From positions 192,501-256,500 of the forward strand of contig JAEMWC010000629.1 in NCBI GenBank assembly GCA_016490735.1: DNA of 64,000 bases, given 5' to 3'. The notes under the pieces are model-generated. The model searched no databases and had not been told where the DNA came from. It saw nothing but the letters and a program-made list of their open reading frames with translations. This DNA is from Pachyseris speciosa (taxonomy: Eukaryota; Cnidaria; Anthozoa; Scleractinia; Pachyseridae). The position numbers were made by a program, and so were the translations under genes. Positions 44,737 through 55,404 of the stretch are shown here, piece by piece; position 1 is the first letter of the stretch, and each line of letters opens with the position of its first letter.

Positions 44737-45605
44737 AGTGCTCGCTGAAACAACATACCATCTTGTGCAGGAGGGAAGTATCCGGGGAAAAACAAAGCTC
44801 GTGACCAATACTGGGTACAGCTACCATATCTGAAAGAGACACCCAAACGGAACTATTGACTGGCAGTGCACTGTATGCCGCAAAGATTTCAGATGCAAAG
44901 CATCAGTCATCCAGCGAGATGGCAAGTTCTTAACAGGACGACATCAACATGGCCATTCCGGTGCCATTGGCATCTACACCATGGCAGAAGTTACAGCTCG
45001 TGTGAAGCAGATCGCACGAGAGGAGATATTCCGACCAGCTTCAGCTATTGTCAGTGAGGTAACTATACTCGATCATTAAAATCAATGGATCAGGGCCGTG
45101 TGGCGCACATACAAAGCAGAATGCTAGGCTAGATTTGTATTAAATAAAGTGCAGAATCTTTGAAGTTCATTCTATAGTACTGGAATGATTTGCTATACAC
45201 AGGTTATTTACAGAGAAATCAGTCAGTGTGGAATCAATATCGATATACTTAGTTATACATAGCTTTAAGGGGGTGGATAAAGTGCTACATGTAGGTTAAA
45301 AAAGTAATCTTTTTTTTTCAAAAATGTTAAGTATTGCTTGAGAACCGCATAGATGACAGTCCTTGCCTAGCATTACCCAAGCCAGCGAACATTATCCAAG
45401 CCACAAATAGGATGCGCCAGCAACTCAGACCAGAGGACCCCACAGACCTTAATTTCGAGCTCCATGAAGATTACATACCTTCCAATTTTATGCAAGCTGA
45501 CGTACAGATCAGCGGCAAGCGTCACTTGATTTTTGCTACAAGACAGCAGCTGGATCATCTATGCCGAGCCAAGACTTGGTACGTGGACGGCACCTTCAAG
45601 CTCTG

Positions 45606-46194
45606 TCTTTATCCATCCACAAGGGGGCAGAGAGAGGCACCCTGGGAACAAGGTTCTCATAGAGTCTGGTCGAGGAGCGTAAATCATTTGGAAGACACTA
45701 TAAAATTTGAACTATGGACTGTGGACTGGAACTATGGAGTGAGGACCAAGGATTCATTGTAAACATGGCTAAAGTATTAGACATGGACTATGGACAAGGT
45801 ATAAAATGTAGACTAAGCACAAAATGTCAAATTCGCACCGCAGACTCATTATCAAATGTGGACTTAGTATGACAACATGCTCATACAATATACTGAGGTC
45901 AACATTTCTCCCCTCCCTTCTCCTTTGTTGAATTTCACTTAACAAAGCTTAAAATGATTAGCATATTTCTAGAATTTTGTAAGGAAAACTTTTCAACTGA
46001 AACCCATGAAAGATTTAGTTGACTGTTTTTCTCACACCTAGAACATGTTTAACACAGCCCCCCAGGGGGGGGGGGGCACTTCCTATAATGGCCTATACAG
46101 GGAGGCTCCTCCCGAAAGGGGTACCTTTTTCACGCTTCAGGTATATGAAAGGGTAGGGAATTCTGCCATTTAGGTATTTAAAAGCTGGTTTTGG
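45606..46194. other. Low-complexity and unassigned sequence
   Basis: After loss of the MULE reading, imperfect copies of GGACTATGGAC occur between about 45710 and 45850. A C/G homopolymer block lies at 46058-46076. No gene is seen. Confidence 0.5.
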
Positions 46195-46310
46195 AAGTAG
46201 TAATAAGTGTAGTCCACAAATACCACCTCTACACAACACACCCTCGTTGCTTCACTTGTCGGGTTTTGTTGTGCTCCGGTTGTATTTGTCGACTACACTT
46301 ATTACTACTT
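46195..46310. repeat. 29-bp inverted repeat near the left edge of the Polinton-like element
   Basis: The left arm (46195-46223, starting AAGTAGTAATAAGTGTAGTC) and right arm (46282-46310) are reverse complements with one mismatch, separated by 58 bp. It may be a remnant of the terminal inverted repeat of the neighbouring element or a separate miniature element; no matching copy was found near 59 kb. Confidence 0.65.
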
Positions 46311-46442
46311 AACACCAAGGAGTGAAGTGACGAGGAGCAACACCGACAACAAACCATCAAAACCTATAAACAAAGGCGACAACAAAAACAGCCAGGGTGT
46401 GGGGTTGGTCTATTGAAGAAAGGGGTGTATGGGGCAAGAGCA

Positions 46443-49400
46443 ATGGAAGAGCATCGCGCACCCCCTTCAGAGAGAGAGGGCAGCGTCCCATCAAAATTAA
46501 TTTCTCAAAATTTTTCTCGCCGTTATATACCGGCCATGTCGGTGGACGAACTACTTGAAAGAGGGTGGTACAAACCGGAAAACCAACCTCCAACGCGCCC
46601 TCCCCGGAGAGCACAGGCGCCAATATTAGTTCCTCAAAAAGTTATCCATCCTCCCCGTAAGGAGTTTGACCCCCTGTACCCTTCGGTGGAAACACATAAA
46701 GACGCAAAATACTCAGATATTATTGCCTCAGAGTTTGGCCCTGCTGAAAAACATGGAGAAATTGTTTCAAATGGGCGCTGGTTTACACAATTAAAATTTA
46801 ATGAGAACCTTGGGAAAAATATAACAGGGACTATCATGAATAGGGTAAGGGACTTTACGAACACGTCCTTCTTCCTCCGCTATTCACACTCCTATTGGTT
46901 AACAAACATTGAAGACAGAACTTTGTATTTACACCACATTATTCGACAAGAAGATTCACGATGGTTCAACCACCTCTCCGCCGCTGAAGCATGGGTTCAA
47001 GAAAAGGAGAAAGAAAGGCTACAAAAAGATTGAATAAAACGACCTAGCACAAAATGGGTTTTTGAAGCTTATTCTAACGTTTGGGTTAAACTTATATTCA
47101 CTCGCCAACCGCTCTTAGGAACAGGGCCTTTACCAGAATGGCTTCGTATTTTAGTGCGTGGAAGACATGGAATTGTTTGTTTGGATACATATCAAGACAA
47201 CCTTTGTTTAGGGAGATGTTTAGCTTGGCACATTCACAAAGGAACTAGGCCCGACAGATGCTCACAAAAAGCAAGAGAATTGGCACAAAGTTTCTATCAA
47301 CTTGAAGCCCTCCCAAACGACGTTCCAAAGACTTCATTAGATGAACTTGACAAAGTCAAACAACATTTCAACCACAATAAACCCATCTCCAATTGGTTGG
47401 GCCTTCGTGTTCATGAACCCGAAAAACAAGGTGAGGAACTAAATTGGCGCCTTCTCCGAAACCCCAACCCAAAACTCACAAACCTCCTCACTACTGGCAG
47501 TTACAAAGGCCACGCGTTTCTTGTGAGCAAAATTGAAACTCTTGGTCAAAACTATATTTGTTCACACTGTCAAGCGAGATTTACCCAGGCCTGTAGTTTG
47601 CAAAGACATAATAAAACATGTTCTTGTGGGGAAACTGTGGTTGAATGCCCAAACGAACAAATTGAAAAACCACGGACCATATTCGAAAAAGCTTTCTTCC
47701 CAAAATCGACAGCTTCTCTCGCATCGAGCCGCTGGCTTGAAAAAGAATAAAAAAGAAGAGGCACCACCTTCACCACGCTTTGTGCAGGCACGGGGGAAAA
47801 GTGTGGATTATGGGGCGCCCAGTTGATGAGTTCCACATTCAGAGCAAAACAATTTTTCAATATCACGGCTGTGAGTGGCATGGCTGCCCACACTGTTTCC
47901 CAGACCGCAAATCCAAGATTGGACACAATGGAAAAACTCATGAAGAGGCGTATCAAGCAACACAGGAATGGACACAAAAACTTCTTGTAGCAAATTTTAA
48001 CGTGGTCGTTGCCTGGGCCTGCCGAGTTGCGCGCACCAAAGAAGCCCTCCCCCCAACCTAAACAAAAACCTATCCCCACACGGTCATCTTCGACTTCGAG
48101 TCCTATGGTGACAAAACCAACAGAAAGGATCCAACACCAACACTCTGCATTGAAAATGTGCACAAACCAATCTGTTTCTCAATGGGGGACACACTCGAGC
48201 ACGAACCAACACACATCTGCAACAGAGATCCAAAAGAGCTGATTCACAAATTTGTGGAAGAAATCGAATAAAGAGGAAAAAGAATCAGGGAGGTAGTTAG
48301 AAAGGATTTTCTCCCCGTAACTTTCCATCTTCTCCCAAAGGGACAAAAAGGTTTGATTGAAAGTTGGTGGATGAAGTGCAGATTCTTTGTTTCAATTCTG
48401 GCAGATATGACTTAAATCTTGTGAAAGAGCAGTTGTTCGATATTCTTGCCGATACCACAAAAAAAAACAAGAGTAGCCAAAAACGCAAACAAAATAAGGT
48501 TCCTCCTTGCAGACAAGTTTCGTTTCCTTGACATCATTAAGTATTTGGGGCTGGGAACCAGCTATGACAAGTGGGTAAAAGCTTATGGCTGTGAGGCAGT
48601 AAAATCATGGCTTCCCTATGAGTGTTTTGACAACCCTGACAAGTTAGACTATCGCGGTTTACCACCACATTCTGAATGGTATTCATCCCTGAAAAATGAA
48701 TGGGTGCTGACACAAGATGAATGGAAAGACTGTGTCTGGGTGTTCAAAGAAAAAGGGATGAAGACCTTTGCAGATTGGTTGCATTATTACAACAATTTAG
48801 ATGTTGTGCCTGGTCTTGAAGCTTTGGACAAAATGCGTGCCTTCTACTCCGAAAGAGGAATTGACATTCTGAAAGACGCAGTGGGTATACCAGGAGTCTC
48901 TCTTCATTATCTTCCGCATGGGGCGATTGAGCGTGGAGTGGAGTTGTGGAGTCCTGGTAAAGAGGCTTATGACATGTTGAAAGGCGCAGTGGTTGGTGGA
49001 CTGAGCCTCGTGTTTACCTGCCACCACCAAGTTGGAGTCACACAAATAAGGTCCCATCAAAGTGAAGAACCCAAACCCTGTCGGAAAATCCTTGGGTACG
49101 ACACAAATGCCCTGTATTTATCTACCATGCTTTAGGACATGCCATGTGGGAAGGAAACCATAATTCACGTTCCCGATGAGCAAAAGGCCAGAGCAGCCCC
49201 CAGGCTGTTTCAAAGATTGCAGGAGGGAAGGTGGTTTGGTTTTGCAGAAGTCGATTTGACTTTGGGTTGATCCAAATGGGACACAGACAGTAGCTACATG
49301 GCAATATCAGCCAAAGGTTGGAAGCCATTGTGAAACCAGAGATGAGAGCCCAATTTGAGGCAGAAAAAAAACAGTGGCTCGCGTGGGACAAGTGGAGCAG

Positions 49401-49725
49401 CCACAACCCATAGCTGTTCAAGCTGGAGTGCGAAGGAGACCGAATGATCACGCTCTGCTCGAAGTGTTATTACGTGGACACCGAAGGAGGTAAAAGCAAG
49501 TTTAGCACGAAAGGAATGAACCAGAGGCAAAATACCATCAGGTGGGAGAGGTTCAAGGCGGCTCTCAAGGGGCACAAAGACATGACGACAAACAAGGGTT
49601 TCCGAATGAGAGAAGGAAAAATGGTAACTTATGTGCAGCAAAAGTTGGGTCTGAGCGCCTACTACGACAAGAGATGGGTGTTGCCCGATGGAATCCACAC
49701 CGAACCCATCGAATACCACATCTAG
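46443..49725 (+). pseudogene. Protein-primed-type DNA polymerase B, broken
   Basis: The N-terminal region (from 46443, or the second ATG at 46536) shows MSVDELLERGWYK and later LCLGRCLAWHIHKG, after a TGA at 47031. A C2H2-like finger (CSHCQARF...H..C) lies near 47560-47615. After a frameshift near 47750, YHGCEWHGCPHCF is present. The exonuclease motif DFESYG is near 48092, and YDTNALYLSTM near 49100 is polymerase motif A. The palm sections with motif B and the DTD motif C are missing between about 49260 and 49330. The C-terminal end remains (LCSKCYYV, STKGMNQRQN, GLSAYYDKRWV) to 49725. The enzyme would copy element DNA from a protein primer in intact relatives; this copy cannot be catalytic. 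Confidence 0.85.
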
Positions 49726-49826
49726 CCAGGATTGGAAGGAGGAAGCTCGATATTCGGTGTGACAACCATCAACTCTTCTCGGACGAAGCTGCGTTTTGGC
49801 CCATCAGGAAGCCAATACAAGACAGG

Positions 49827-50694
49827 TTAGTTGGGTTTCACCATGATCCTCTCAACTTCAAACACTTTCAGAGACCAACAGGATCTGTAGCTCGTCCCAC
49901 CCCACCTTCCAACTCTCCAGGCAGAAGCAAATAGCGCACTTCTACACCAACAGCGAGCCTTTGTTCGGCCATTCCAACAGGCCGGCCACACAACAACAGA
50001 TTGTTTTCTGATCGCATCTACAGGTTTCAATCCTGTCAACCGCGTGGTTTGGTTGTTCAGAGCAGCAACAACTTTGGGAAGCCTTGCCACCCACGCAACA
50101 GCCCGTTCTTCTTCTGGCAGCCGCATTTCGACCACATACTGTTGTCTGAACAGACGCACAGCCAGCATACGGTTAAAATGTCCACAATCGCCTGGTCGTG
50201 GTTCACTTCCACGTGTCCACAGCAGATATTCGTTCCATGCTTCTCCATCTCTCTGGAAACGGCACCCATGAACTCCCGCCCCAGATCCACCTGCAGAAGC
50301 TTTGGCCATCGGAGAGGCCCGCGTTTGTAAATCCTTTCAAAGGCCCTGGACACTTCATCACAATTTTTTGAGGTCAGTGGCTCTCGAAGCGGCTGGCCAC
50401 GTCGACCACAGTCAGCACTTATTTGAAAGTTTTGCACCCCACCTTGTCGTGCAGCATACAAAGCAGATCGGCTTGGTGCACCGCATTTGGTGTTGGCACC
50501 TCAAACTTTGGCCGAGGAATGCGCTGTAGCACGGGAAGAAAGATCTGCCAAAGCGCCTGCCTTTCCAAACATTGTTTGGCCGCAGGTTCTGAAACCTTTG
50601 CAGCTTGGGTCAGCCTTTTAACCGCAGCCAACCCCTTGCAATAACCTTGCGGGCTATAGTAAATTTTTTCAAGGCGCTTTTCCGTTTTGAACAT
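49827..50694 (-). pseudogene. Polinton-type rve integrase, frameshifted
   Basis: Reading leftward from the ATG at 50694, YYSPQGYCKGLAAVKRL, QALWQIFLP and PNAVHQADLL (first catalytic Asp) lie in one frame. A second frame (to about 50290) carries RIYKRGPLRWPKLLQVDLGR (second Asp). A third (from about 50210) carries RLPKVVAALNNQTTRLTGLK. At least two frameshifts separate them. In intact elements it inserts DNA with a 6-bp duplication. It ends close to the polymerase 3' end, tail to tail. Confidence 0.8.
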
Positions 50695-50715
50695 ATATAT
50701 TACATAGCGGGGAAG

Positions 50716-51120
50716 ATGGCAGGCCCGACAAAAAAAAGAATGTTGTGGGGAACAGACGAAGGTGGACCGCCGAAATTGTGAAAACTTGCAAAAGGGTTGA
50801 GGAGCTCACCGCCCCAACCCAAACCAGACAGGAGGTGGGATAGGCAGCCAATCCTATTTCATACACTAACCTCTGTAAAGTTCTACAGAAACACGAAATA
50901 TTCGACGATGTTAACAATGGGCAAAGTTGTTACTTCGGTGGAGGTTTTTAGCGCACAACATTCACGACCTCAGAAGCCACATTTACCCAAAGTAGTACTT
51001 TCAAGAAGCCTCAGAAGACATTTGGCTGCAAAACACGAAATTATTGAGAAACTCAAACCCGTCGTTGAAAAAATCCACCCCAAAACACGGCGCCGGGCGA
51101 AAGCAAGGTTCGATGAATAG
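50716..51120 (+). CDS. Small basic protein, unknown
   Basis: An ATG at 50716 opens a 21-codon frame (WGTDEGGPPKL) that stops. The downstream frame 50797-51120 (107 residues) is rich in Arg, Lys, Pro and His, with LSRSLRRHLAAKHEIIEKLK near its end. It lies divergently from the integrase. I do not recognise a family; the ATG used is uncertain. Confidence 0.3.
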
Positions 51121-51131
51121 TGCGAAAGGGT

Positions 51132-51748
51132 CTAGAACACCGTGATGAAGCATTTGGCGTTCTCCGCCTGCAGCTTCTCGGGCATTTCCGTGCAGTGGTC
51201 GGAAACTAAGTCGTCGATCACTTTCAGCTTGTTGAGAAACTCCTTTGCATCGAAAGGTTCTCCCCTGAGATGGAACTGGATGGCATCCAATATTTTTTTG
51301 TACTCTACTCGAGCGAAGCTGGCTTTTTCAGCTTTTCTGTCGTACTTCTTCGCCGTCGCAACAATTTTGACAACACCGAAAGCAGTCAGACCGGCAATGA
51401 CAGCAGGTTGGAGAGTAACCCTCCCGCGACAGCTCCAGTCAAAACAGCTTTTCCCGCAACCATGTTGCAAAGAAGGTTTCTGCGCTGAAATGTTCGGAAA
51501 AGCTTGTTGTAGCCCCAATGTTTCTTGTGCTAAAAAGCAAAGAGACGCTTCAACATCTCGACGGTGTCCTTCGGAAGGGTTGGGTCGATGTGGTTGAAGT
51601 CAAAGATGTTGAAGGGGGAGATCGAGGCTTTATATTCGGTAACCACATTATACTTTAGCACGGTAAAATTTACGTTTCGAAAGTTACTTTTAGTTTCACC
51701 CGGATATTTTGGTTTAAGCCCTTTAAATAAAACGCAATATACTGCCAA
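51132..51748 (-). pseudogene. Two small element proteins of unknown role
   Basis: The frame 51748-51530 (72 residues) contains VNFTVLKYNVVTEYKASISP and DPTLPKDTVEMLKRLF. A second protein, probably starting at an ATG near 51460, has a short hydrophobic segment (TGAVAGGLLSN, shifting frame to AVIAGLTAFGVV). It continues with KKYDRKAEKASFARVEYKKI and FDAKEFLNKLKVIDDLVSD to 51132. The second type recurs in cnidarian repeats as I recall. Neither has a named function; the hydrophobic segment hints at membrane association. Confidence 0.4.
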
Positions 51749-51807
51749 GAATCCTCTATTGTATAATTTATATAAAGCGTATGTTCTGTAAGCCCAGCTG
51801 CAAAGAA

Positions 51808-53080
51808 CTAAAATTTTTCATTTGGGGACATAAATTCCCCCAATTTGCATCGAAGCTGCAAGGTTATTTTATGGGGGAATGCTCCACTTTGAGAAGTCAA
51901 GGTTACACTTAATATTTTTGAAAACATGGCATAAGGCTGCCAATATCTTGAAAGAACAAATTTCCACCAGTCAACTTCGCCCCCCGTTTGGGTGTCGCTC
52001 TCCAACTCAATCGGTGTCCTTGTAGCAAACCCCAACGGCCAGTGAAGTTTTATTCCACCCTCCTCATACGACATCAATGTTGTTTGACTGCTTACCATTT
52101 TTTTCCACCCCAATCCAGGTCTTTTAGCAATCTTGGCCTCCCACCATGAAAATCAATTAACTCCTCAATTCCATGTCCATTTAAATCCAATTTATCGTGT
52201 ATTTTCAACCGGCCATTATCATCAACTTCGAACCCACCCTCATTTTTTCCAACCACGTTGTAGCCATTGGTGTTCAAGTCTGTGTGTAAGACAAGTTGTT
52301 TGTTCGAGCTGTCAAATAATATATCACCTCCATTCCTTACTTGTTGTCCATTCAAATCCAAGGGACCACCCAGTTTTGGTTTCAAGATAGTTTTTTCATT
52401 CAGATCCAAATCAGTCTGCATCACCATTCTCCCACCTTGCGCAAAGAAAATTTGGTCAAACACAGTGGAACGTACTTTTGATACAGTTTTTTTCAAACCG
52501 TAGACAACCATACGTCCTGTGGGATTGGGAAATGCGGTTTTCCCACGCAGATCCAGATACAGATATTCTCATTGGCCAGCATGTCGTTTTTGGAAGTGCA
52601 GCACCGTTTTAACATATCCAGCAACGGAAGCTGTTGGTTGGAATGTTTTCGAGGTTTACGCACCAAACAACAGGGTGTTGGCAGTTGCATGAATGCTGAC
52701 ATTTCTCATTTCAGGTGGGAAAAACTCCACGACACACGTATAAGAACCGATTGGTAGCCTGAAAAGGTTGAAACCAATTCTTGAGCGATACTGTTCAGTT
52801 CCATCTTTATCGTCAACGAGAGTAAAATTGTACGCCAATTGGTTATTTGGTGAGGAGAGGCTGTAAATTTCAGAATACTGTGCATCCGAATGTTATTTTC
52901 ACTTGAGGATTAATCCGGGTTTCCATGAGATATTTGAATGGGTTTTCTTGTGGGCCAGTGCCGGAGGCGTCCACGTGAGTTGCATCGACACATTTTTTGT
53001 TGACACCGTCGCCAGGGTTTACAGGGTCTTTCACATTCACAAGTTCGTTGTTGTCCATGTCGATTGCCCCCACCATTTGC
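51808..53080 (-). pseudogene. Fibre-like attachment protein with DLNG repeats, frameshifted
   Basis: Leftward from about 53080, GAIDMDNNELVNVKDPV and GDGVNKKCVD match the segment found at the base of many phage and adenovirus-like tail fibres. A globular part follows (YNFTLVDDK, RLPIGSYTCVVEFFP). Next comes a shaft-like part with about five imperfect units around LDLNGQQV and LDLNGHGIEEL (52400-52130). The last part (51808-52113 in a shifted frame) is beta-rich and could be a head domain. Breaks lie near 52865, 52660 and 52105. By analogy such proteins protrude from the capsid and bind host cells; nothing here proves that. Confidence 0.6.
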
Positions 53081-53616
53081 CCTGGTTGCAGTTGTCTCGG
53101 ATGATTTTTGGGGACCTTGTAATATGTTTGTGTGAGATAAATGACACTGCAGTTCCCGTGCCGCCCATTGATGAAATAGTTGATGATGTTGTTTTGGTTC
53201 TTTTCGCATACCAAGTAGTCGAACATGATTTTTTGGTTGTCGGGTGGGAGCTCTTCCAGCGGGATAATTTCATTGCCCGGCGCCTCGATGACCTCGTACC
53301 CCACCTCAGGATCAATGTTTTCAGCAAAGTCCCGCAAAAGCACTTGATACTTGTGCTGGTGGAGGTTTTTTGAAAAGAGAAAAACTTTGTCGAACGCCAA
53401 CAGCTCATAGAGCATATGGAGCAGGATGTTTGTTTTGCCAGAGTTACTTGGCCCGCAGATTAACATCCTGAAAACGTCTGCGGGCATGGAGGGGTGCCCC
53501 TGTTGGAAACCCGTTTGTGTCTCTGAAAAGGTGGAAGCAACAGGCAGAGGCTGAAGCCGAAGTTGAAAAACAGGAACAGGAGATCCGACAGGCATATAAA
53601 CAAAACTGAATTGCAA
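52870..53616 (-). CDS. Packaging ATPase ORF (A32/FtsK-HerA type), fused to fibre start
   Basis: The ORF of 248 residues has Walker A GPSNSGKTNILL near residue 55. A strand FDKVFLFSKNLHQHKYQVLL follows, then the motif region CSVIYLTQTYYKVPKN near residues 155-170. This is the DNA-packaging ATPase of Polintons and related viruses. Directly after, the frame changes character and continues as the fibre-like base segment. The neighbouring frame retains the expected KIIRDNCNQ after the ATPase motif, so an added base near 53108 apparently shifted the ATPase end into the next gene. The open frame is therefore a chance fusion. Confidence 0.8.
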   Translation of the reverse strand: MQFSFVYMPVGSPVPVFQLRLQPLPVASTFSETQTGFQQGHPSMPADVFRMLICGPSNSGKTNILLHMLYELLAFDKVFLFSKNLHQHKYQVLLRDFAENIDPEVGYEVIEAPGNEIIPLEELPPDNQKIMFDYLVCEKNQNNIINYFINGRHGNCSVIYLTQTYYKVPKNHPRQLQPGQMVGAIDMDNNELVNVKDPVNPGDGVNKKCVDATHVDASGTGPQENPFKYLMETRINPQVKITFGCTVF

Positions 53617-53648
53617 ATCAGGTCGGCCAGATCGAAGCTGAAAAACTT

Positions 53649-54287
53649 TTGAAACCAGTTACATGGAGGTTGGACCACAATTTGCTGGTGCCCACGGCAG
53701 AGGAGGACGGCCCCGACTACGTGATGGACGAGTTTGACCGAATCAACCCGTTTGATTGGGATGATTTCCAACCGGAGGCTGAAACACCACCACCCAGGGA
53801 GGATAATCAGTTTTTTCCACCACTGCCACCACCATCACCAGTTGATGGGGTTGCTCCTTTTCCACCCCCACCGTGCCAAACATGGGAGGAACCAGTGGTA
53901 CCCAGCCAGCTCGAAGAAATGAGTGAATCTATTCAATTGCAGACAGTGAATCAACTCTCAAAGTATGGGGACAACCCCAACTACAGAGTGAAAAGTAAAA
54001 CTTCCCCATTCCATGGGTACTCGTTGGCGGATCTTGAAAGGACCTGCGATGAAATTTATGACTGTAGAAGAGGGGGCGGTGGGGCGTTTCACCAGAACAG
54101 CTGCAAGCAGGGAAAAAGGGGTTTGAAACAAGGCCCACCGAAAGAAACAAAACCCCAGCCCGCCTCGAACTTGGAACGGGCTATTTTCGAACAACGGGCT
54201 GTGATTGAAGGGATGCAGGAGAAGGAAGACGATGGGTTCGAATGGGAAACGGAGGGTAGTGGGTTTGAAAAGACCGCCAAAAAATGA
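53649..54287 (+). CDS. Pro-rich protein of the element, unknown
   Basis: 212 residues. An acidic N-terminal part is followed by poly-Pro blocks (FFPPLPPPSPVDG, PFPPPPCQTW), a middle with YRVKSKTSPFHGYSL and a basic/acidic C-terminus. It starts divergently from the ATPase and overlaps the next ORF by four bases (ATGA). The position and composition fit a structural or assembly protein, but no family is recognised. Confidence 0.55.
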   Translation: MKPVTWRLDHNLLVPTAEEDGPDYVMDEFDRINPFDWDDFQPEAETPPPREDNQFFPPLPPPSPVDGVAPFPPPPCQTWEEPVVPSQLEEMSESIQLQTVNQLSKYGDNPNYRVKSKTSPFHGYSLADLERTCDEIYDCRRGGGGAFHQNSCKQGKRGLKQGPPKETKPQPASNLERAIFEQRAVIEGMQEKEDDGFEWETEGSGFEKTAKK

Positions 54288-54442
54288 TCGGCCGGCTCTA
54301 TGTGGGCCTCGGTTCAATGCAGGCCAGCAACACTTCGTCAAAGCTCCGCAAAGAGGTTTCTGCTTTGGTGCAACAGCTCCTCCATCTTGGAGTCCTCAAC
54401 AAATTTCAGGCTCGCAAAATGTCCACTGATTATATCCAGTGA
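54284..54442 (+). CDS. 52-residue protein between Pro-rich and penton-like genes
   Basis: The ATG at 54284 overlaps the previous stop (ATGA) and the TGA at 54440-54442 overlaps the ATG of the next gene at 54442. The product includes GRLYVGLGSMQASNTSSKLR and an amphipathic helix VSALVQQLLHLGVLNKF. The tight start-stop overlap on both sides supports it as real coding sequence. Function unknown. Confidence 0.5.
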   Translation: MIGRLYVGLGSMQASNTSSKLRKEVSALVQQLLHLGVLNKFQARKMSTDYIQ

Positions 54443-55194
54443 TGTTTCACCTGCTGGTCGACTCAAGTCTCACGAAGCTGCAACAAAATAGGGCCAAGCA
54501 AAAGCCGCACAACTTTGAAATAGTTTTCAGCGCACCTATCCAACTCGACCCCCAACGAAAATATGGCCTTATTACCATGAGCTACTCCTGGCACAATGTT
54601 GCGGTTGAATACAACAACAATACGTTAAAATGGCAAAAGGAGGGAGAAGCTTGGAAAACACTAACACTCCCCGACAGGATGTACAACTATACAGACCTGG
54701 AATGCGTGTTGCAAACACACAGTGGCGTTGTGGACCCCACCACACAAAATAAAAAACACGTCTTCAAGCTTTATTTTGATTACGCAATTACCCGCGTGGT
54801 GATTGGGATTGCCACTGGTTATGAACTGGACCTCACGACTGGTGATTTTGGTAAACTGGTTGGCTTCGATAAAAAGATTTTGAAAGGCGCCACGACCTTC
54901 ACGGGGGGCAAAACCCCCAACATCACACGAGGCAGCGATTGGGTGTTTCTCTATTGCCACTTGATTTCGTGGCGGGCGGACGACATTCCAGATGACGTTT
55001 TGTACACCTTTTCAACAGCCAACGTCATACCGAGCTACCCTTTTATGAAAGAACCTCTCCGCCCAAAATTTCATTCTGTCCACAAATCTGTGATTAATTC
55101 AATAAGAATCAAAGTAACCAACGGGCAGAACAACATTCTCAACTTTAATGACGAGGATGTGGCTCTGGATTTAATAATTCGAGAAGTCTCGTGA
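54442..55194 (+). CDS. Candidate minor capsid (penton) protein
   Basis: 250 residues and intact from the ATG at 54442. Beta-rich pattern with KYGLITMSYSWHNVAVEYNN, then LTLPDRMYNYTDLECVL and a long C-terminal beta region. In Polinton-type elements a single-jelly-roll penton of about this size lies close to the major capsid gene. A similar 'P-x-x-x-Y-x-x-x-D/L' stretch is, from memory, typical of this protein. The assignment rests on length, order and this motif. Confidence 0.55.
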   Translation: MFHLLVDSSLTKLQQNRAKQKPHNFEIVFSAPIQLDPQRKYGLITMSYSWHNVAVEYNNNTLKWQKEGEAWKTLTLPDRMYNYTDLECVLQTHSGVVDPTTQNKKHVFKLYFDYAITRVVIGIATGYELDLTTGDFGKLVGFDKKILKGATTFTGGKTPNITRGSDWVFLYCHLISWRADDIPDDVLYTFSTANVIPSYPFMKEPLRPKFHSVHKSVINSIRIKVTNGQNNILNFNDEDVALDLIIREVS

Positions 55195-55212
55195 ATTTCT
55201 CCACAGGTATAT

Positions 55213-55404
55213 ATGAATCGCGTGAGCCAGTGGGCAAAATTTTATGACACCGATATTGGGCGGTACTGTTACAGGCGCAAAGGAACGGGTGTGGTGCACA
55301 ACACTCTCATGGCTATTGGAAAACAGCTTAAGAAAGCGGCTGCCCCAGCAGTGAAAAGTGCGGCTGAAAAGGCGGCCGAAAAAGGTGGTCACGGCGGCAA
55401 CTGA
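55213..55404 (+). CDS. Small basic Ala-rich protein
   Basis: 63 residues starting MNRVSQWAKFYDTDIGRYCY, then an Ala/Lys-rich segment (KKAAAPAVKSAAEKAAEK). The next frame continues with similar basic sequence (EKGSKKIRQLLQKRKKTP) to about 55500, which suggests a frameshift near 55395. Its position between penton and capsid candidates and the Ala/Lys-rich composition fit a minor capsid or core component. Confidence 0.5.
   Translation: MNRVSQWAKFYDTDIGRYCYRRKGTGVVHNTLMAIGKQLKKAAAPAVKSAAEKAAEKGGHGGN

Larger units (their letters stand above)
34258..45605 (+). pseudogene. PHD-FLYWCH-MULE transposase-like gene, split by a transposon
   Basis: Exon 1 (34258-34534) encodes a PHD-type finger: YYCIACAEEV, CEGCNKWQHRRC and CLYC. 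Exon 2 starts at 35078 in phase (acceptor ttccag), runs to 35216, and resumes at 44737 after the inserted 9.5-kb element, ending at 45058 with a gtaact donor. Leaving out the element and one TGATCC copy restores one frame, which enters a FLYWCH-like zinc finger (GYSYHI, DWQCTVCRKDF, GRHQHGH). One TGA interrupts this finger near 44831. Exon 3 starts about 45343 and shows ATRQQLDHLCRAKTWYVDGTFKLC, the start of a MULE-type DDE core. Sequence similarity is lost after 45605. PHD and FLYWCH modules bind chromatin or DNA in other proteins. A decayed cellular-like or element-derived gene is likely. Confidence 0.75.

Noticed and set aside
47570..48163. 197-residue minus-strand frame
   Set aside because: Opposite the polymerase remnant, low-complexity and without motifs.
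52903..53373. 156-residue plus-strand frame
   Set aside because: Lies opposite the packaging ATPase and shows no motifs; a shadow frame.
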